DNA of 64,000 nt. Origin: Microterricola viridarii. Lineage in GTDB: Bacteria > Actinomycetota > Actinomycetes > Actinomycetales > Microbacteriaceae. The position numbers and the translations under genes are program-made. The notes beneath the pieces are model-generated. The model was not told the DNA's origin. It saw only the letters and a program-made list of their open reading frames with translations, and ran no database searches. The stretch is taken from assembly GCF_900104895.1 (NCBI RefSeq), contig NZ_LT629742.1, forward strand, positions 2,170,001 to 2,234,000, given 5' to 3'. Of this stretch, positions 16,899 to 27,290 are shown piece after piece (within the stretch, counting starts at the first letter, position 1; each line of letters starts with the position of its first letter).

Positions 16899-17609
16899 AT
16901 GACCACGCCTCGCACCGTACTCGTCACCGGAGGAAACCGAGGCATCGGCTTCGCCATCGCCGAGGAGTTCCTGGCCCAGGGCCACCGCGTCGCCGTCACC
17001 GCGCGCTCCGGGCAGGGCCCGGTCGGCTCGCTCACCGTGCAGGCCGATGTGACGGATGCCGCATCCATCGACGCGGCGTTCACCGCCATCGAGGCCGAGC
17101 TCGGCCCGGTCGAGGTGCTCGTCGCCAACGCCGGCATCACCCGCGACGGCCTGCTCATGCGGATGAGCGAGGACGACTTCGCCGACGTCATCGACACCAA
17201 CCTGACCGGCGCGTTCCGCGTCGTCAAGCGTGCGTCCAAGGGCATGCTGAAGGCCCGCTACGGCCGCATCGTGCTGATCTCCAGCGTCGTCGGCCTGTAC
17301 GGCGGCCCCGGTCAGGTCAACTACTCGGCGTCCAAGGCCGCCCTCGTCGGCATGGCCCGCTCGATCACCCGGGAGCTCGGTGCCCGCGGCATCACCGCCA
17401 ACGTCGTCGCCCCCGGCTTCATCGAGACCGACATGACCGCGGCGCTGCCCGAGGCGCAGCAGGCCGAGTACAAGAAGAACATCCCGGCCGGGCGCTTCGC
17501 CACGCCGACCGAGGTCGCCAAGGTCGTGGCCTGGGTCGGCAGCGACGAGGCCGCGTACATCTCCGGAGCGGTCATCCCGGTCGACGGTGGCCTCGGCATG
17601 GGGCACTAG
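16899..17609 (+). CDS. fabG: 3-oxoacyl-ACP reductase (FabG/MabA-type SDR)
   Basis: A 236-residue short-chain dehydrogenase close in layout to mycobacterial MabA. The cofactor loop is TGGNRGIG (10-17, NADPH type), NAG at 77-79, and the catalytic residues are Asn101, Ser129, Tyr142 and Lys146 (YSASK). It should reduce beta-ketoacyl-ACP in fatty-acid elongation. The start is ATG 16899, with the family N-terminus PRTVLVTGGN immediately after. Convergent to serB with a shared hairpin between them. Confidence 0.92.
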   Translation: MTTPRTVLVTGGNRGIGFAIAEEFLAQGHRVAVTARSGQGPVGSLTVQADVTDAASIDAAFTAIEAELGPVEVLVANAGITRDGLLMRMSEDDFADVIDTNLTGAFRVVKRASKGMLKARYGRIVLISSVVGLYGGPGQVNYSASKAALVGMARSITRELGARGITANVVAPGFIETDMTAALPEAQQAEYKKNIPAGRFATPTEVAKVVAWVGSDEAAYISGAVIPVDGGLGMGH

Positions 17610-17616
17610 GGCGCCG

Positions 17617-17658
17617 CGCTGCTGGGCCCGCCCGGCTAGCCGCGCAGGCCCAGCAGCG
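17617..17658. terminator. Bidirectional terminator candidate between fabG and serB
   Basis: A perfect 12-bp stem (17617-17628 with 17647-17658) has an 18-nt loop that contains the serB stop codon. No T-tract follows on either strand. Confidence 0.5.
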
Positions 17659-18307
17659 GCAGCACCTGCGAGAGGTCGACGACGTCGATCGCGACGTCGG
17701 CCTCCGCGCGCACGCGCGGCTTGGCGTTGAACGCGACGGCGAGGCCGGCCACCGCCATCATGGCAAGGTCGTTGGCGCCGTCGCCGACGGCGATGGTGCG
17801 GCTGAGCGGGATGCCGGCATCCGCCGCCCACTCGCGCAGCGCCTGCGCCTTCGCCTCGGCGTCGACGATCGGCCCGGAGACCTGACCGCTGAGACGGCCC
17901 TCAACGACCTCCAGACGGTTCGCCTTCCAAAAGTCCAGGCCGAAAGACGCCCCGATCGGGTCGAGCAGCTCGTGGAAGCCTCCGGAGACGACGCCGAACA
18001 GCCCACCGGCCGCATGCACGCCGGCGATGAGCTCGTGCACGCCCGGCGTGGGGCGGATCAGCGCGCCGACCTCGGCGAAGACCGTCTCGGGCAGCCCGGC
18101 CAGGGTCGCCACCCGGGCGCGCAGGCTCTCGGCGAAGTCGAGCTCGCCGCGCATCGCCTGCTCTGTCACCTCGGCGACGAGGGCGCGCGAGCCCGCGGCA
18201 TCCGCCAGCAATTCGATGACCTCGTCCTGGATCAGGGTGGAGTCGGCATCGAGGACGACGAGGAAACGGGGGCGCGACGAAACATCGGACATGCGGGGGG
18301 AGGTCAT
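17636..18307 (-). CDS. serB: Phosphoserine phosphatase
   Basis: A 223-residue HAD enzyme for the last step of serine synthesis. The nucleophile motif is LDADSTLI (Asp20, Asp22), followed by the substrate region [21 protein letters not shown] (motif II Ser), a Lys-containing region, and [10 protein letters not shown] (motif III/IV). It lacks the ACT domains of mycobacterial SerB2. The ATG overlaps the glgC stop (ATGA), so translation is coupled to glgC; an in-frame ATG at 18292 is possible. Confidence 0.92.
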   Translation of the reverse strand: MTSPRMSDVSSRPRFLVVLDADSTLIQDEVIELLADAAGSRALVAEVTEQAMRGELDFAESLRARVATLAGLPETVFAEVGALIRPTPGVHELIAGVHAAGGLFGVVSGGFHELLDPIGASFGLDFWKANRLEVVEGRLSGQVSGPIVDAEAKAQALREWAADAGIPLSRTIAVGDGANDLAMMAVAGLAVAFNAKPRVRAEADVAIDVVDLSQVLPLLGLRG

Positions 18308-19545
18308 GCGGTGACTGTAACACCCTTGCCGACGACGGTGATTCCCGACTCGGTGACGCTGAAGCCCCTGGCCCGGTCGTGGTCGAGGTCGACACCGACC
18401 ACGGCGCCCCGCTCGACGACCACGTTCTTGTCGAGCACGGAGCGGTGCACCCGCGCCCCGGCCTCGACGCGCACCCGCTCGAACAGGATCGAGTCGATCA
18501 CCTGCGCGCCCGAGTTCACGTGCACCCACGGCCCGAGCACACTGCGCTCGACGTGCGCGCCCGAGATCAGCGAGCCGAGCGAGACGATCGAGTCGATCAT
18601 GGTGCCGAGGAAGCCGTGCGCGTCACGGACGAACTTCGCCGGCGGCGAGTTGCGCTGCTGGGTGAAGATCGGCCACTCCTCGTTGTAGAGGTTGAACACC
18701 GGCAGCGCAGAGATCAGGTCCTGGTGGGCGTCGAAGAAGGAGTCGATGGTCCCGACGTCGCGCCAGTAGTAGCGGTCGCGGTCGGTCGAGCCCGGCACGT
18801 CGTTGCGGCGCAGGTCGTAGACGCCGGCCTCTCCGCGCGCCACGAAGTCGGGGATGATGTCGCCGCCCATGTCGTGCCCGGAGTCGGTGCGCTCCCCGTC
18901 CCGCAGCACCGCGTCGATCAGGGCGTCGGCGTCGAACACGTAGTTGCCCATCGACGCGAGCACCTCGTGCGGCGAGTCGGCCAGACCGACCGGGTTGCGC
19001 GGCTTCTCGAGGAACGCCTGGATCATCTCCGGCGACTCCTCGGAGAGCTCGATGACGCCGAACTGGTCGGCCATCTCGATCGGCTGGCGGATGGCGGCAA
19101 CGGTTGCCTTCGCCCCCGACGCGATGTGCGCCTCGATCATCTGGCTGAAGTCCATGCGGTAGACGTGGTCGGCGCCGACGACCACCACGATGTCCGGCTT
19201 CTCGTCGCGGAGCAGGTTGAGGCTCTGCAGGATGGCGTCGGCAGACCCGCTGAACCAGCGCTTGCCGAGGCGCTGCTGGGCCGGGACCGACGCGACGTAG
19301 GTGTCGAGCAGCCCGGAGACGTGCCATGTCTGCGAGACGTGCCGGTCGAGGCTGTGGGACTTGTACTGGGTCAACACCACGATCTGGCCGACGCGGGAGT
19401 TGATGAGGTTCGACAGGGCGAAGTCCACCAGCCGGTAGTGTCCGCCGAAGGGAACGGCCGGCTTCGCACGGTCCTCCGTCAGGGGCATCAGTCGCTTGCC
19501 CTCGCCGCCGGCGAGGACGATTCCGAAGATCTTGGGGGACTTCAT
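18304..19545 (-). CDS. glgC: Glucose-1-phosphate adenylyltransferase
   Basis: A 413-residue ADP-glucose pyrophosphorylase: nucleotidyltransferase domain at the N-terminus with [11 protein letters not shown] (13-23), [10 protein letters not shown] (26-35), [15 protein letters not shown] and [10 protein letters not shown], and a C-terminal left-handed beta-helix (about 300-410). It makes ADP-glucose for glycogen or maltose-1-phosphate synthesis. The ATG lies 6 nt from TAGGGT (leaderless type). It diverges from glgM, the same arrangement as Rv1213/Rv1212c in M. tuberculosis, and is coupled to serB. Confidence 0.96.
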   Translation of the reverse strand: MKSPKIFGIVLAGGEGKRLMPLTEDRAKPAVPFGGHYRLVDFALSNLINSRVGQIVVLTQYKSHSLDRHVSQTWHVSGLLDTYVASVPAQQRLGKRWFSGSADAILQSLNLLRDEKPDIVVVVGADHVYRMDFSQMIEAHIASGAKATVAAIRQPIEMADQFGVIELSEESPEMIQAFLEKPRNPVGLADSPHEVLASMGNYVFDADALIDAVLRDGERTDSGHDMGGDIIPDFVARGEAGVYDLRRNDVPGSTDRDRYYWRDVGTIDSFFDAHQDLISALPVFNLYNEEWPIFTQQRNSPPAKFVRDAHGFLGTMIDSIVSLGSLISGAHVERSVLGPWVHVNSGAQVIDSILFERVRVEAGARVHRSVLDKNVVVERGAVVGVDLDHDRARGFSVTESGITVVGKGVTVTA

Positions 19546-19626
19546 GCTCTCACCCTAGGGCAGCGCATTCCGGGTGCCTAGAGTCATTCCGCACTGTGAC
19601 GGGATGCGCTGCGCTAGCGTTGCCCC
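19546..19626. promoter_or_regulatory. glgC-glgM divergent control region
   Basis: The -10 boxes are TAGGGT for glgC (complement of 19552-19557) and TAGCGT for glgM (19615-19620), each 6 nt from its start codon. Between them a 9-bp inverted repeat, GCAGCGCAT (19560-19568) and ATGCGCTGC (19604-19612), is placed symmetrically and could be a shared operator. Confidence 0.55.
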
Positions 19627-20808
19627 ATGCGAGTCGATCTGCTCACCAAGGAGTACCCGCCGGAGGTCTACGGAGGCGCCGGCGTGCACGTCGCCGAGCT
19701 CGTCCGGGCCCTGCGAATGGACACGGATGTCGTCGTGCGCTGCTTCGGCGCCGAGCGCGACGCGCCGGGTACGTTCGCCTACCGCACCCCGGAGACGCTC
19801 GAGGGCGCGAACCCCGCACTCGGCACGCTCGGCGTCGACCTGGCCATGGCCCAGGATGCCGCGGGCGCCAGCCTCGTGCACTCGCACACCTGGTACGCCA
19901 ACGGGGCCGGGCACATCGCCAAGCTGCTGCACGGGATCCCGCACGTGGTCACCGCGCACAGCCTCGAGCCGTTGCGGCCGTGGAAGGCCGAGCAGCTCGG
20001 CGGCGGCTACCGGGTCTCCAGCTGGGTCGAGAAGACGGCCTTCGAGGCCGCCGACGCGGTCATCGCGGTGAGCGGCGGCATGGCCCGCGACATCCTGCGC
20101 TCCTACCCGGACCTCGACGAGCAGCGGGTGCACGTCGTGTACAACGGCATCGACCTGGAGCGCTGGAAGCCGCTCGACGACCACGACACGGTGCGCGCCC
20201 TCGGCATCGATCCCGACCGCCCCTCGATCGTCTTCGTCGGCCGGATCACCCGGCAGAAGGGCCTGCCCTACCTGCTGCGCGCCGCCCGGCTGCTGCCGCC
20301 GGACGTGCAGCTGGTGCTCTGCGCCGGCGCACCCGACACGGCCGAGATCATGGCCGAGGTCAGCGCCGGCGTCGCCGAACTGCAGCGGGAGCGCAGCGGC
20401 GTCGTCTGGATCGACCGGTTGCTCAGCCAGCACGAGCTCTCCGCGGTGCTCACCGCCGGCACCACGTTCGTCTGCCCGTCCGTCTACGAGCCGCTCGGCA
20501 TCGTCAACCTGGAGGCCATGGCCTGCGGGCTGCCGGTCGTCGGCACCGCAACCGGCGGCATCCCCGAGGTCGTCGAAGACGGCGTCACCGGGCGCCTGGT
20601 TCCGATCGAGCAGGCGGATGACGGCACCGGCACGCCGCTGGACCCCGAGCGTTTCGTGGCCGATTTGGCCGCCACGCTCACCGAGGTTGTGGGCGACCCG
20701 GAGCGCGCCGCCGCGATGGGGGCAGCGGGCCGCGCCCGCGCCGAGAAGGAATTCGATTGGGCCCGGATCGCCGCGCGCACCCGCGAGATCTACGCGGCGC
20801 TGCTCTGA
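19627..20808 (+). CDS. glgM: GT4 ADP-glucose-dependent glycosyltransferase (GlgM/actinobacterial glycogen synthase)
   Basis: A 393-residue GT4 glycosyltransferase, short like actinobacterial GlgM rather than GT5 GlgA. Features: KEYPPEVYGGAGVHVAEL (8-25) acceptor loop, HSHTWYAN (about 82), FVGRITRQKGL (199) and the nucleotide-binding CPSVYEPLGIVNLEAMACG (ending about 301). In mycobacteria GlgM makes alpha-maltose-1-phosphate from ADP-glucose and glucose-1-phosphate; some homologues elongate glycogen. glgE is not in this window. Leaderless-type ATG. Confidence 0.93.
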   Translation: MRVDLLTKEYPPEVYGGAGVHVAELVRALRMDTDVVVRCFGAERDAPGTFAYRTPETLEGANPALGTLGVDLAMAQDAAGASLVHSHTWYANGAGHIAKLLHGIPHVVTAHSLEPLRPWKAEQLGGGYRVSSWVEKTAFEAADAVIAVSGGMARDILRSYPDLDEQRVHVVYNGIDLERWKPLDDHDTVRALGIDPDRPSIVFVGRITRQKGLPYLLRAARLLPPDVQLVLCAGAPDTAEIMAEVSAGVAELQRERSGVVWIDRLLSQHELSAVLTAGTTFVCPSVYEPLGIVNLEAMACGLPVVGTATGGIPEVVEDGVTGRLVPIEQADDGTGTPLDPERFVADLAATLTEVVGDPERAAAMGAAGRARAEKEFDWARIAARTREIYAALL

Positions 20809-20838
20809 GCACCCCCGGCGGCTCGGTAACATAGGAGC

Positions 20839-21621
20839 ATGGCCAGCGTTCTTCAGCTCACAGACGTCTCCGTCGTTCGCGACGGCAACACCATCCTCGA
20901 CTCCGTGAACTGGACGGTGAACTCCGACGAACGCTGGGTGGTGCTCGGCCCGAACGGGGCAGGCAAGACCACGATGCTGCGCATCGCCGCGGCGATGATG
21001 CACCCGACCAGCGGCACGGCCATCGTCCTGGAGGAGCAGCTGGGCAAGGTGGACCTCACCGAGCTGCGCCCCATGATCGGCTTCGCGTCCACCGCGATGG
21101 CCCGCACCATCCCGAAGAACGAGCGGGTGCTGGACGTCGTGCTGACGGCTGCATACTCCGTCACCGGCCGCTGGAACGAGGAGTACGACGACCTCGACGT
21201 GCGCCGCGCGCAGCGCGTGCTGGCCGAATGGCAGCTCGACCACCTCGCCGACCGCCTCTTCGGCACGCTCAGCGACGGCGAGCAGAAGCGCGTGCAGATC
21301 GCCCGCTCGGTGATGACCGACCCCGAACTGCTGCTGCTCGACGAGCCGGCCGCCAGCCTCGACCTCGGCACCCGCGAGGAGCTGCTGCAGATGCTCGGCG
21401 GTTACGCCCAGTCGCCGCTCGCCCCGGCCATCGTCATGGTCACCCACCACGCCGAGGAGATCCCCCTCGGTTTCACCCACGCACTCGTCCTGGCCGCCGG
21501 CCGGGTCGTCGCCGCCGGCCCTCTGGCCGAGGCACTCACCTCCGAAGTGTTGACCGAGGCCTTCGGCCTGGAGATCGAGCTGAGCGAGCAGGGCGGGCGC
21601 TACAGCGCTCGTGCGGTCTAA
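20839..21621 (+). CDS. ABC transporter ATP-binding protein
   Basis: A 260-residue single ABC ATPase: Walker A GPNGAGKTT (about 37-45), signature LSDGEQKRV (144-152) and Walker B LLLLDEPAAS. Long first domain and the Gly/Asp-rich signature recall the ModF/YlmA-like group, which often has no adjacent permease; none is encoded here. Function is therefore unclear. The ATG follows TAACAT by 6 nt with an overlapping GGAG, so either mode of initiation is possible. Confidence 0.88.
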   Translation: MASVLQLTDVSVVRDGNTILDSVNWTVNSDERWVVLGPNGAGKTTMLRIAAAMMHPTSGTAIVLEEQLGKVDLTELRPMIGFASTAMARTIPKNERVLDVVLTAAYSVTGRWNEEYDDLDVRRAQRVLAEWQLDHLADRLFGTLSDGEQKRVQIARSVMTDPELLLLDEPAASLDLGTREELLQMLGGYAQSPLAPAIVMVTHHAEEIPLGFTHALVLAAGRVVAAGPLAEALTSEVLTEAFGLEIELSEQGGRYSARAV

Positions 21622-21646
21622 CGGCCCGAATTCTGCTAAGCTTGAT

Positions 21647-21668
21647 AGCTGGCCCCCGGGCCGCAGCT
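21647..21668 (+). terminator. Possible weak terminator after ABC ATPase
   Basis: AGCT-GGCCC can pair with GGGCC-(GC)-AGCT with a 2-nt bulge, followed by TTCT. It is 25 nt past the stop. Confidence 0.4.
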
Positions 21669-21676
21669 TTCTCGCC

Positions 21677-21696
21677 TGATCGGCATGTGATCGGCA
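21677..21696. promoter_or_regulatory. Direct repeat TGATCGGCA upstream of rpmE2
   Basis: The 9-bp word occurs at 21677-21685 and 21688-21696, an 11-bp step (one helical turn), about 55-70 bp before the gene start. It could bind a regulator as a dimer. It does not resemble known actinobacterial Zur boxes. Confidence 0.35.
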
Positions 21697-21748
21697 AGAG
21701 CGATCACTAGTCTCAACACACAAATTACTTTCTACGCAAGGAAACTCG

Positions 21749-22000
21749 ATGAAGTCTGAAATTCACCCCACGTACGCGCCGATCGTCTTCCGCGACCTCG
21801 CGTCGGGTGCAACCTTCCTGACCCGTTCGACGGTCGGCAGCGCCAAGACCATCGAGTGGGAAGACGGAAACACCTACCCGGTCATCGACGTCGAGATCTC
21901 CTCGGAGTCGCACCCGTTCTACACGGGCAAGCAGCGCATCATGGACTCGGCCGGCCGCGTCGAGAAGTTCAACCAGCGCTTCAAGGGCTTCGGCGCGTAA
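21749..22000 (+). CDS. rpmE2: 50S ribosomal protein L31 type B
   Basis: An 83-residue L31 of type [17 protein letters not shown] start and [18 protein letters not shown] end. It lacks the four cysteines of zinc-binding L31, so it is the zinc-independent paralogue, which in many bacteria replaces the zinc form when zinc is scarce under Zur control; no clear Zur box is visible here. AAGGAAA gives a strong ribosome site. Confidence 0.96.
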   Translation: MKSEIHPTYAPIVFRDLASGATFLTRSTVGSAKTIEWEDGNTYPVIDVEISSESHPFYTGKQRIMDSAGRVEKFNQRFKGFGA

Positions 22001-22028
22001 GCAGCCGCTGCTCGAACAGAGCTCAGCA

Positions 22029-22062
22029 CGAAGGGCGACCGACTTTTGCCGGTCGCCCTTCG
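22029..22062. terminator. Strong terminator between rpmE2 and exonuclease gene
   Basis: A perfect 13-bp stem CGAAGGGCGACCG/CGGTCGCCCTTCG has an 8-nt loop and is followed by TCGTTTC on the plus strand. It may also serve the convergent gene. Confidence 0.85.
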
Positions 22063-22076
22063 TCGTTTCTGCGGGC

Positions 22077-22769
22077 CTAGCGCTCCGGCCAGGAACCGTC
22101 GGCCGTGAACTCGGGGTCGCGGTTGGCGCGCATGTACTTCTGGAAGCTGGCGGCCTGATCGGCGGCCCAGCCCACCTGCTTGTCGTGCATCTCCGTCGCG
22201 GACTCCGGTAGGCCGGCGCCGTGCTCGCGGGCGATGGCCTGGGCCACGCGGCCGGCGGCGATGGCATCCGCCCCCGCGTCGTGCGCGTCCTCCAGCGGCA
22301 CCCCGTAGAACGCCGCGGCGGCCTCCAGGGTGCGCTTGCCCTTGCGGTAGCGGTCCACGGCCTTGTCGATCACGAGCGGGTCGATGATCGGGCCGGGGGA
22401 GCCGAGCGCCGCCAGCCCGTGGCGCAGCGCCTCCCGGTTGAGGATCGTGAAGTCGTACGGCGCGTTGTAGGCGACGACGGGCAGCCCGCGCTCGAACAGC
22501 GCGCGCAGGCGCTCCACGATCTGGCCGACGCCCTCCCCGGCCGGCATCCCGTCGGCCTGCGCGCGCGCGGTGCTGATGCCGTGCACGGCGCTGGCGCCGG
22601 CCGGGATCTCGACGCCGGGGTTCAGGAGCCAGTCGCTCCGCTCCAACACGGCGCCGTCGGCGTCGATGACGCTGACGTTCGCGGTGACGATGCGGCTCGT
22701 CTCCACATCGATTCCGGTGGTCTCCAGGTCGAAGACGGCGAGTGTGCTGGACCAGTTGACTGCGTTCAT
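22077..22769 (-). CDS. DEDDh 3'-5' exonuclease (DNA polymerase III epsilon-like)
   Basis: A 230-residue DnaQ-like exonuclease. The acidic motifs are FDLETTG (Asp14, Glu16), YNAPYDFTIL and, near the end, the His/Asp pair in EDAHDAGADA. The C-terminal extension (190-230) is charged. It could act in proofreading, RNA processing or repair; a polymerase-binding segment is not evident. The ATG lies 6 nt from TAGAGT (leaderless type). Confidence 0.88.
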   Translation of the reverse strand: MNAVNWSSTLAVFDLETTGIDVETSRIVTANVSVIDADGAVLERSDWLLNPGVEIPAGASAVHGISTARAQADGMPAGEGVGQIVERLRALFERGLPVVAYNAPYDFTILNREALRHGLAALGSPGPIIDPLVIDKAVDRYRKGKRTLEAAAAFYGVPLEDAHDAGADAIAAGRVAQAIAREHGAGLPESATEMHDKQVGWAADQAASFQKYMRANRDPEFTADGSWPER

Positions 22770-22796
22770 GCCCTCACTCTATGGCCAAGCACCGAC

Positions 22797-24506
<1,710 letters not shown>

Positions 24507-24575
24507 GCCTGAGTCTAAGCAGCATGCCGCCGCCGGTGCCAGTCTTGCGGTGCACCCTCGCCTAAACTGGGAGCG
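24507..24575. promoter_or_regulatory. Divergent promoters of treS and hydrolase gene
   Basis: TAGACT (complement of 24512-24517) serves treS and TAAACT (24563-24568) serves the hydrolase gene. Both sit 5-7 nt from the start codon. Confidence 0.55.
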
Positions 24576-25490
24576 ATGAGCATCGAGTCCCCCTACGCGC
24601 AGCTGCTGGCCCGCATCCCCGTGAGTGAACGCACTCTCACCGTCCTGGGCAGCGAGACCCACTACTGGGAGTACGGGACGGCTGCGCCCGGCGTTCCGAC
24701 CGTCGTGGTGGTGCACGGATTCCGGGGCGACCACCACGGGCTGGAACCCGTCGTCGCCCAGCTGCCCGGCGCGCACATCCTGATGCCCGACCTGCCCGGC
24801 TTCGGCGCGTCGACGCCGCTGGACGCGGCATCCGGCGCCCGCCACGACGTGCCCGGCTACGCCGCCTGGCTGGCCGCCTTCACCGCCGCGCTCGCGCTGC
24901 CCGGCCCCGTCGTGATCCTGGGGCACTCCTTCGGCTCCATCGTGAGCTCGGCGGCGCTGGCCGACGGCCTGAGCGCCGACGCCGTCATCCTCGTCAACCC
25001 GATCGGCGCCCCGGCGCTGTCCGGGCCGCGCGGCATCATGACCCGGCTCGCCGTCTTCTACTACTGGGCGGCCGCCAAGCTGCCCGAGCGCATCGGCTTC
25101 GCCCTGCTGCGCTCCCGGCTGATCGTGCGCGTCATGAGCGTCACCATGTCCAAGACCCGCGACCCGCAGCTGAAGCGCTGGATCCACGAGGAGCACGACC
25201 GCTACTTCTCGGCCTTCGAGAACCGCGACGTCGTCCTCGAGGCGTTCCGCGCGTCCGTCAGCCACGACGTCAGCGAGTACGCCGCCCGGATCCCGCAGCC
25301 GACGCTGCTGATCGCCGCCGACCGCGACGACATCACGCCGATCGCCGCCCAGCACCGGCTGCAGACCCTGTTCCCGGATGCCCGGCTGCACGTCATCCAC
25401 GATGTCGGCCACCTGATCCACTACGAGACGCCCATCGAGGCGGCCGAGCAGATCCGCACGGTGCTGTCCTCGCTGGGGGCCACGGCATGA
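24576..25490 (+). CDS. Alpha/beta hydrolase
   Basis: A 304-residue alpha/beta-fold hydrolase. The oxyanion region is VVHGFRGDHHG (45-55), the nucleophile Ser lies in GHSFGS (about 116), and the Asp and His of the triad are in IAADRDD and DVGHLIHYE. A helical cap lies at about 150-215. Hydrolysis of an ester or related bond is expected; the substrate is unknown. The frame overlaps the glycosyltransferase gene by ATGA, so the two are coupled, which suggests work on a glycolipid or polyprenyl-linked sugar. Confidence 0.86.
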   Translation: MSIESPYAQLLARIPVSERTLTVLGSETHYWEYGTAAPGVPTVVVVHGFRGDHHGLEPVVAQLPGAHILMPDLPGFGASTPLDAASGARHDVPGYAAWLAAFTAALALPGPVVILGHSFGSIVSSAALADGLSADAVILVNPIGAPALSGPRGIMTRLAVFYYWAAAKLPERIGFALLRSRLIVRVMSVTMSKTRDPQLKRWIHEEHDRYFSAFENRDVVLEAFRASVSHDVSEYAARIPQPTLLIAADRDDITPIAAQHRLQTLFPDARLHVIHDVGHLIHYETPIEAAEQIRTVLSSLGATA

Positions 25491-26560
25491 ACATCGTCTT
25501 CGACTGCCGCTACACCCGCATCGACCGGCACGACGGCATCAGCCGGTACACGGCGAGCCTCGTCGAGGAGCTCGGCAAGCTGCACCCGGTCACCATGCTG
25601 ATCAGCGACCACCGCCAGCTCGACATGCTGCCCGCGCTGCCCTGGCAGCTGGTCGGCTCGCCGACTAGCGTGCTGGAGCCGCTCGTCGCGCTCACCGTGA
25701 ACAAGCTGCGGCCAGACGTCGTCTTCACGCCGATGCAGACCATGGGCTCGTGGGGCCGCAAGTACAAGCTGCTGCTCACCGTGCACGACCTCATCTACTA
25801 CCGCAACCGCACGCCCCCGCGCGACCTGGCCGCGCCGATCCGGCTGCTCTGGCGGCTCTACCACCTGGCCTGGTGGCCGCAGCGGATGCTGCTGAACCGC
25901 GCCGACGGCGTCGTCACCGTCTCTGAGACCACCGCCGGCCTGATCGCCGAGCACAACCTCACCCGGCGCGCAGTCACCGTCGTGCCGAACGCCGCCGGCG
26001 TCGCCGCGGACGCCGCGGATGCCGCGCCCCGTGCGCGACCCGACGGGCTGCGCCTGGTCTACATGGGCTCGTTCATGCCGTACAAGAACGTCGAGACGCT
26101 GGTGCGCGCCGCCGCGCTGCTGCCGGGCTCGGAGCTGCACCTGATGAGCCGGCTGAGCGACGCCGAGCAGCGTCGTCTCCGCGCGCTCGCCCCGCAGGCC
26201 GCGATCGTCTTCCACAACGGGGCCAGCGACGCCGCGTACCTCCAGGCGCTCCGCGGGGCCACCGCGCTGGTGACGGCGTCCCTCGACGAGGGCTTCGGCA
26301 TCCCGCTGGTCGAGGCGATGTCGGAGGGCACGCCGATCATCGTCAGCGACATCCCGATCTTCCGCGAGATCGGCGGCGACGCGGCCCTCTACTTCGCCCC
26401 GACCTCGCCCGACGGGCTCGTCGCCGCTGTCTCCGCGCTGCGCGCGCCGGGGGAGTGGGAGCGCCGCTCGGCCCTCGGCCGGGAGCAGGCGGGCCGCTTC
26501 ACCTGGAAGGGCTCGGCCCAGCGCCTGCTCGGCCTGCTGGAGAAGACCGCGCGCGGCTAA
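25487..26560 (+). CDS. GT4-family glycosyltransferase
   Basis: A 357-residue GT-B glycosyltransferase. The donor-binding EGFGIPLVEAMSEGTP (about 264-279) has the two Glu residues of the E-x7-E motif. The N-terminal domain has an HDGISRYT loop, where the acceptor should bind, and VHDLIYYRNRTP. It may be a mannosyl- or glucosyltransferase of envelope glycolipid synthesis, since such genes pair with hydrolases in Actinobacteria; the substrate is not shown by the sequence. Coupled to the upstream hydrolase. Confidence 0.87.
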   Translation: MNIVFDCRYTRIDRHDGISRYTASLVEELGKLHPVTMLISDHRQLDMLPALPWQLVGSPTSVLEPLVALTVNKLRPDVVFTPMQTMGSWGRKYKLLLTVHDLIYYRNRTPPRDLAAPIRLLWRLYHLAWWPQRMLLNRADGVVTVSETTAGLIAEHNLTRRAVTVVPNAAGVAADAADAAPRARPDGLRLVYMGSFMPYKNVETLVRAAALLPGSELHLMSRLSDAEQRRLRALAPQAAIVFHNGASDAAYLQALRGATALVTASLDEGFGIPLVEAMSEGTPIIVSDIPIFREIGGDAALYFAPTSPDGLVAAVSALRAPGEWERRSALGREQAGRFTWKGSAQRLLGLLEKTARG

Positions 26561-26605
26561 CGGGAGGCCACCGGGCGAGCTCCGCCGCCCAGAGCCACGC
26601 CCGGA

Positions 26606-26665
26606 ATCGACTACGCAAAAAGTGCGCCAAGACTGAGTCTTTGGCGCACTTTTCGCGTAGTCGAT
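26606..26665. terminator. 60-bp palindromic bidirectional terminator
   Basis: Arms 26606-26634 and 26636-26665 are complementary apart from one mismatch and one 1-nt bulge. The inner part AAAAGTGCGCCAA/TTGGCGCACTTTT has A- and T-tracts that act as terminators on both strands. The outer ATCGACTACGC arms make it longer than needed. Confidence 0.88.
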
Positions 26666-26675
26666 GGGCTGCGGG

Positions 26676-27248
26676 CTAGGCGACGCCCCGCATGGACAGC
26701 CCGCCGAGGCCCCAGCGGAACTCCTGCACGGAGCCGTTCTGGATCATCCGGCCCGGGGCGGCGATCTCGCCGCCGGAGGAGTGATGCATGAGCGAGCTGA
26801 TCACGCCGCCGTGGCTGACCACCAGCACACGGCCGCCGGGGAAGCGCCCGGCGAGCTCCTCCAGGCTCGGCAGGGTGCGGTCGAGCACTTCGTCGCGCGT
26901 CTCCAAGCCGGGCACCGCAGAGCCGTCGGGGAAGCGTTCGGTGCGCTCGGCGAAGCTCAGCCCCTCGATCTCTCCGTGCGCGCGCTCGGCGAGCGCCGGC
27001 ACCAGCTCGGGGCTGGAGAGGCCGAGCTCGGCGGCGATGATCAACGCCGTCTCGTGCGCGCGGCTGAGCGGGCTGCTGACGATGGCATCCCATGCGCCGT
27101 GCTCCACCTGCGCGGCGCGCAGGGCGGCGCCGGTCGCGGCGGCCTGGGCGCGCCCGGTGTCGTTCAGCGGGATGTCGGTGCGCCCCTGGATGCGCTTCTG
27201 CGCGTTCCACTCGGTCTGACCGTGCCGAACAATACCGAACGTCGTCAC
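26676..27248 (-). CDS. Histidine phosphatase family protein (phosphoglycerate mutase-like)
   Basis: A 190-residue histidine phosphatase. RHGQTEWN (7-14) carries the phosphorylated His, followed by the Arg in SRAHETA and the second catalytic His in VSHGG. The GTG at 27248 is chosen because GGGAGAAG precedes it at good spacing and family similarity starts at once (TTFGIVRHG). The target may be a phosphosugar, a nucleotide or alpha-ribazole phosphate. It follows the sirtuin gene by 42 nt in the same direction. Confidence 0.87.
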   Translation of the reverse strand: MTTFGIVRHGQTEWNAQKRIQGRTDIPLNDTGRAQAAATGAALRAAQVEHGAWDAIVSSPLSRAHETALIIAAELGLSSPELVPALAERAHGEIEGLSFAERTERFPDGSAVPGLETRDEVLDRTLPSLEELAGRFPGGRVLVVSHGGVISSLMHHSSGGEIAAPGRMIQNGSVQEFRWGLGGLSMRGVA

Positions 27249-27290
27249 CGATTCTTCTCCCTCAGATCTCAGGCCCTCTCGCAACAAGGC

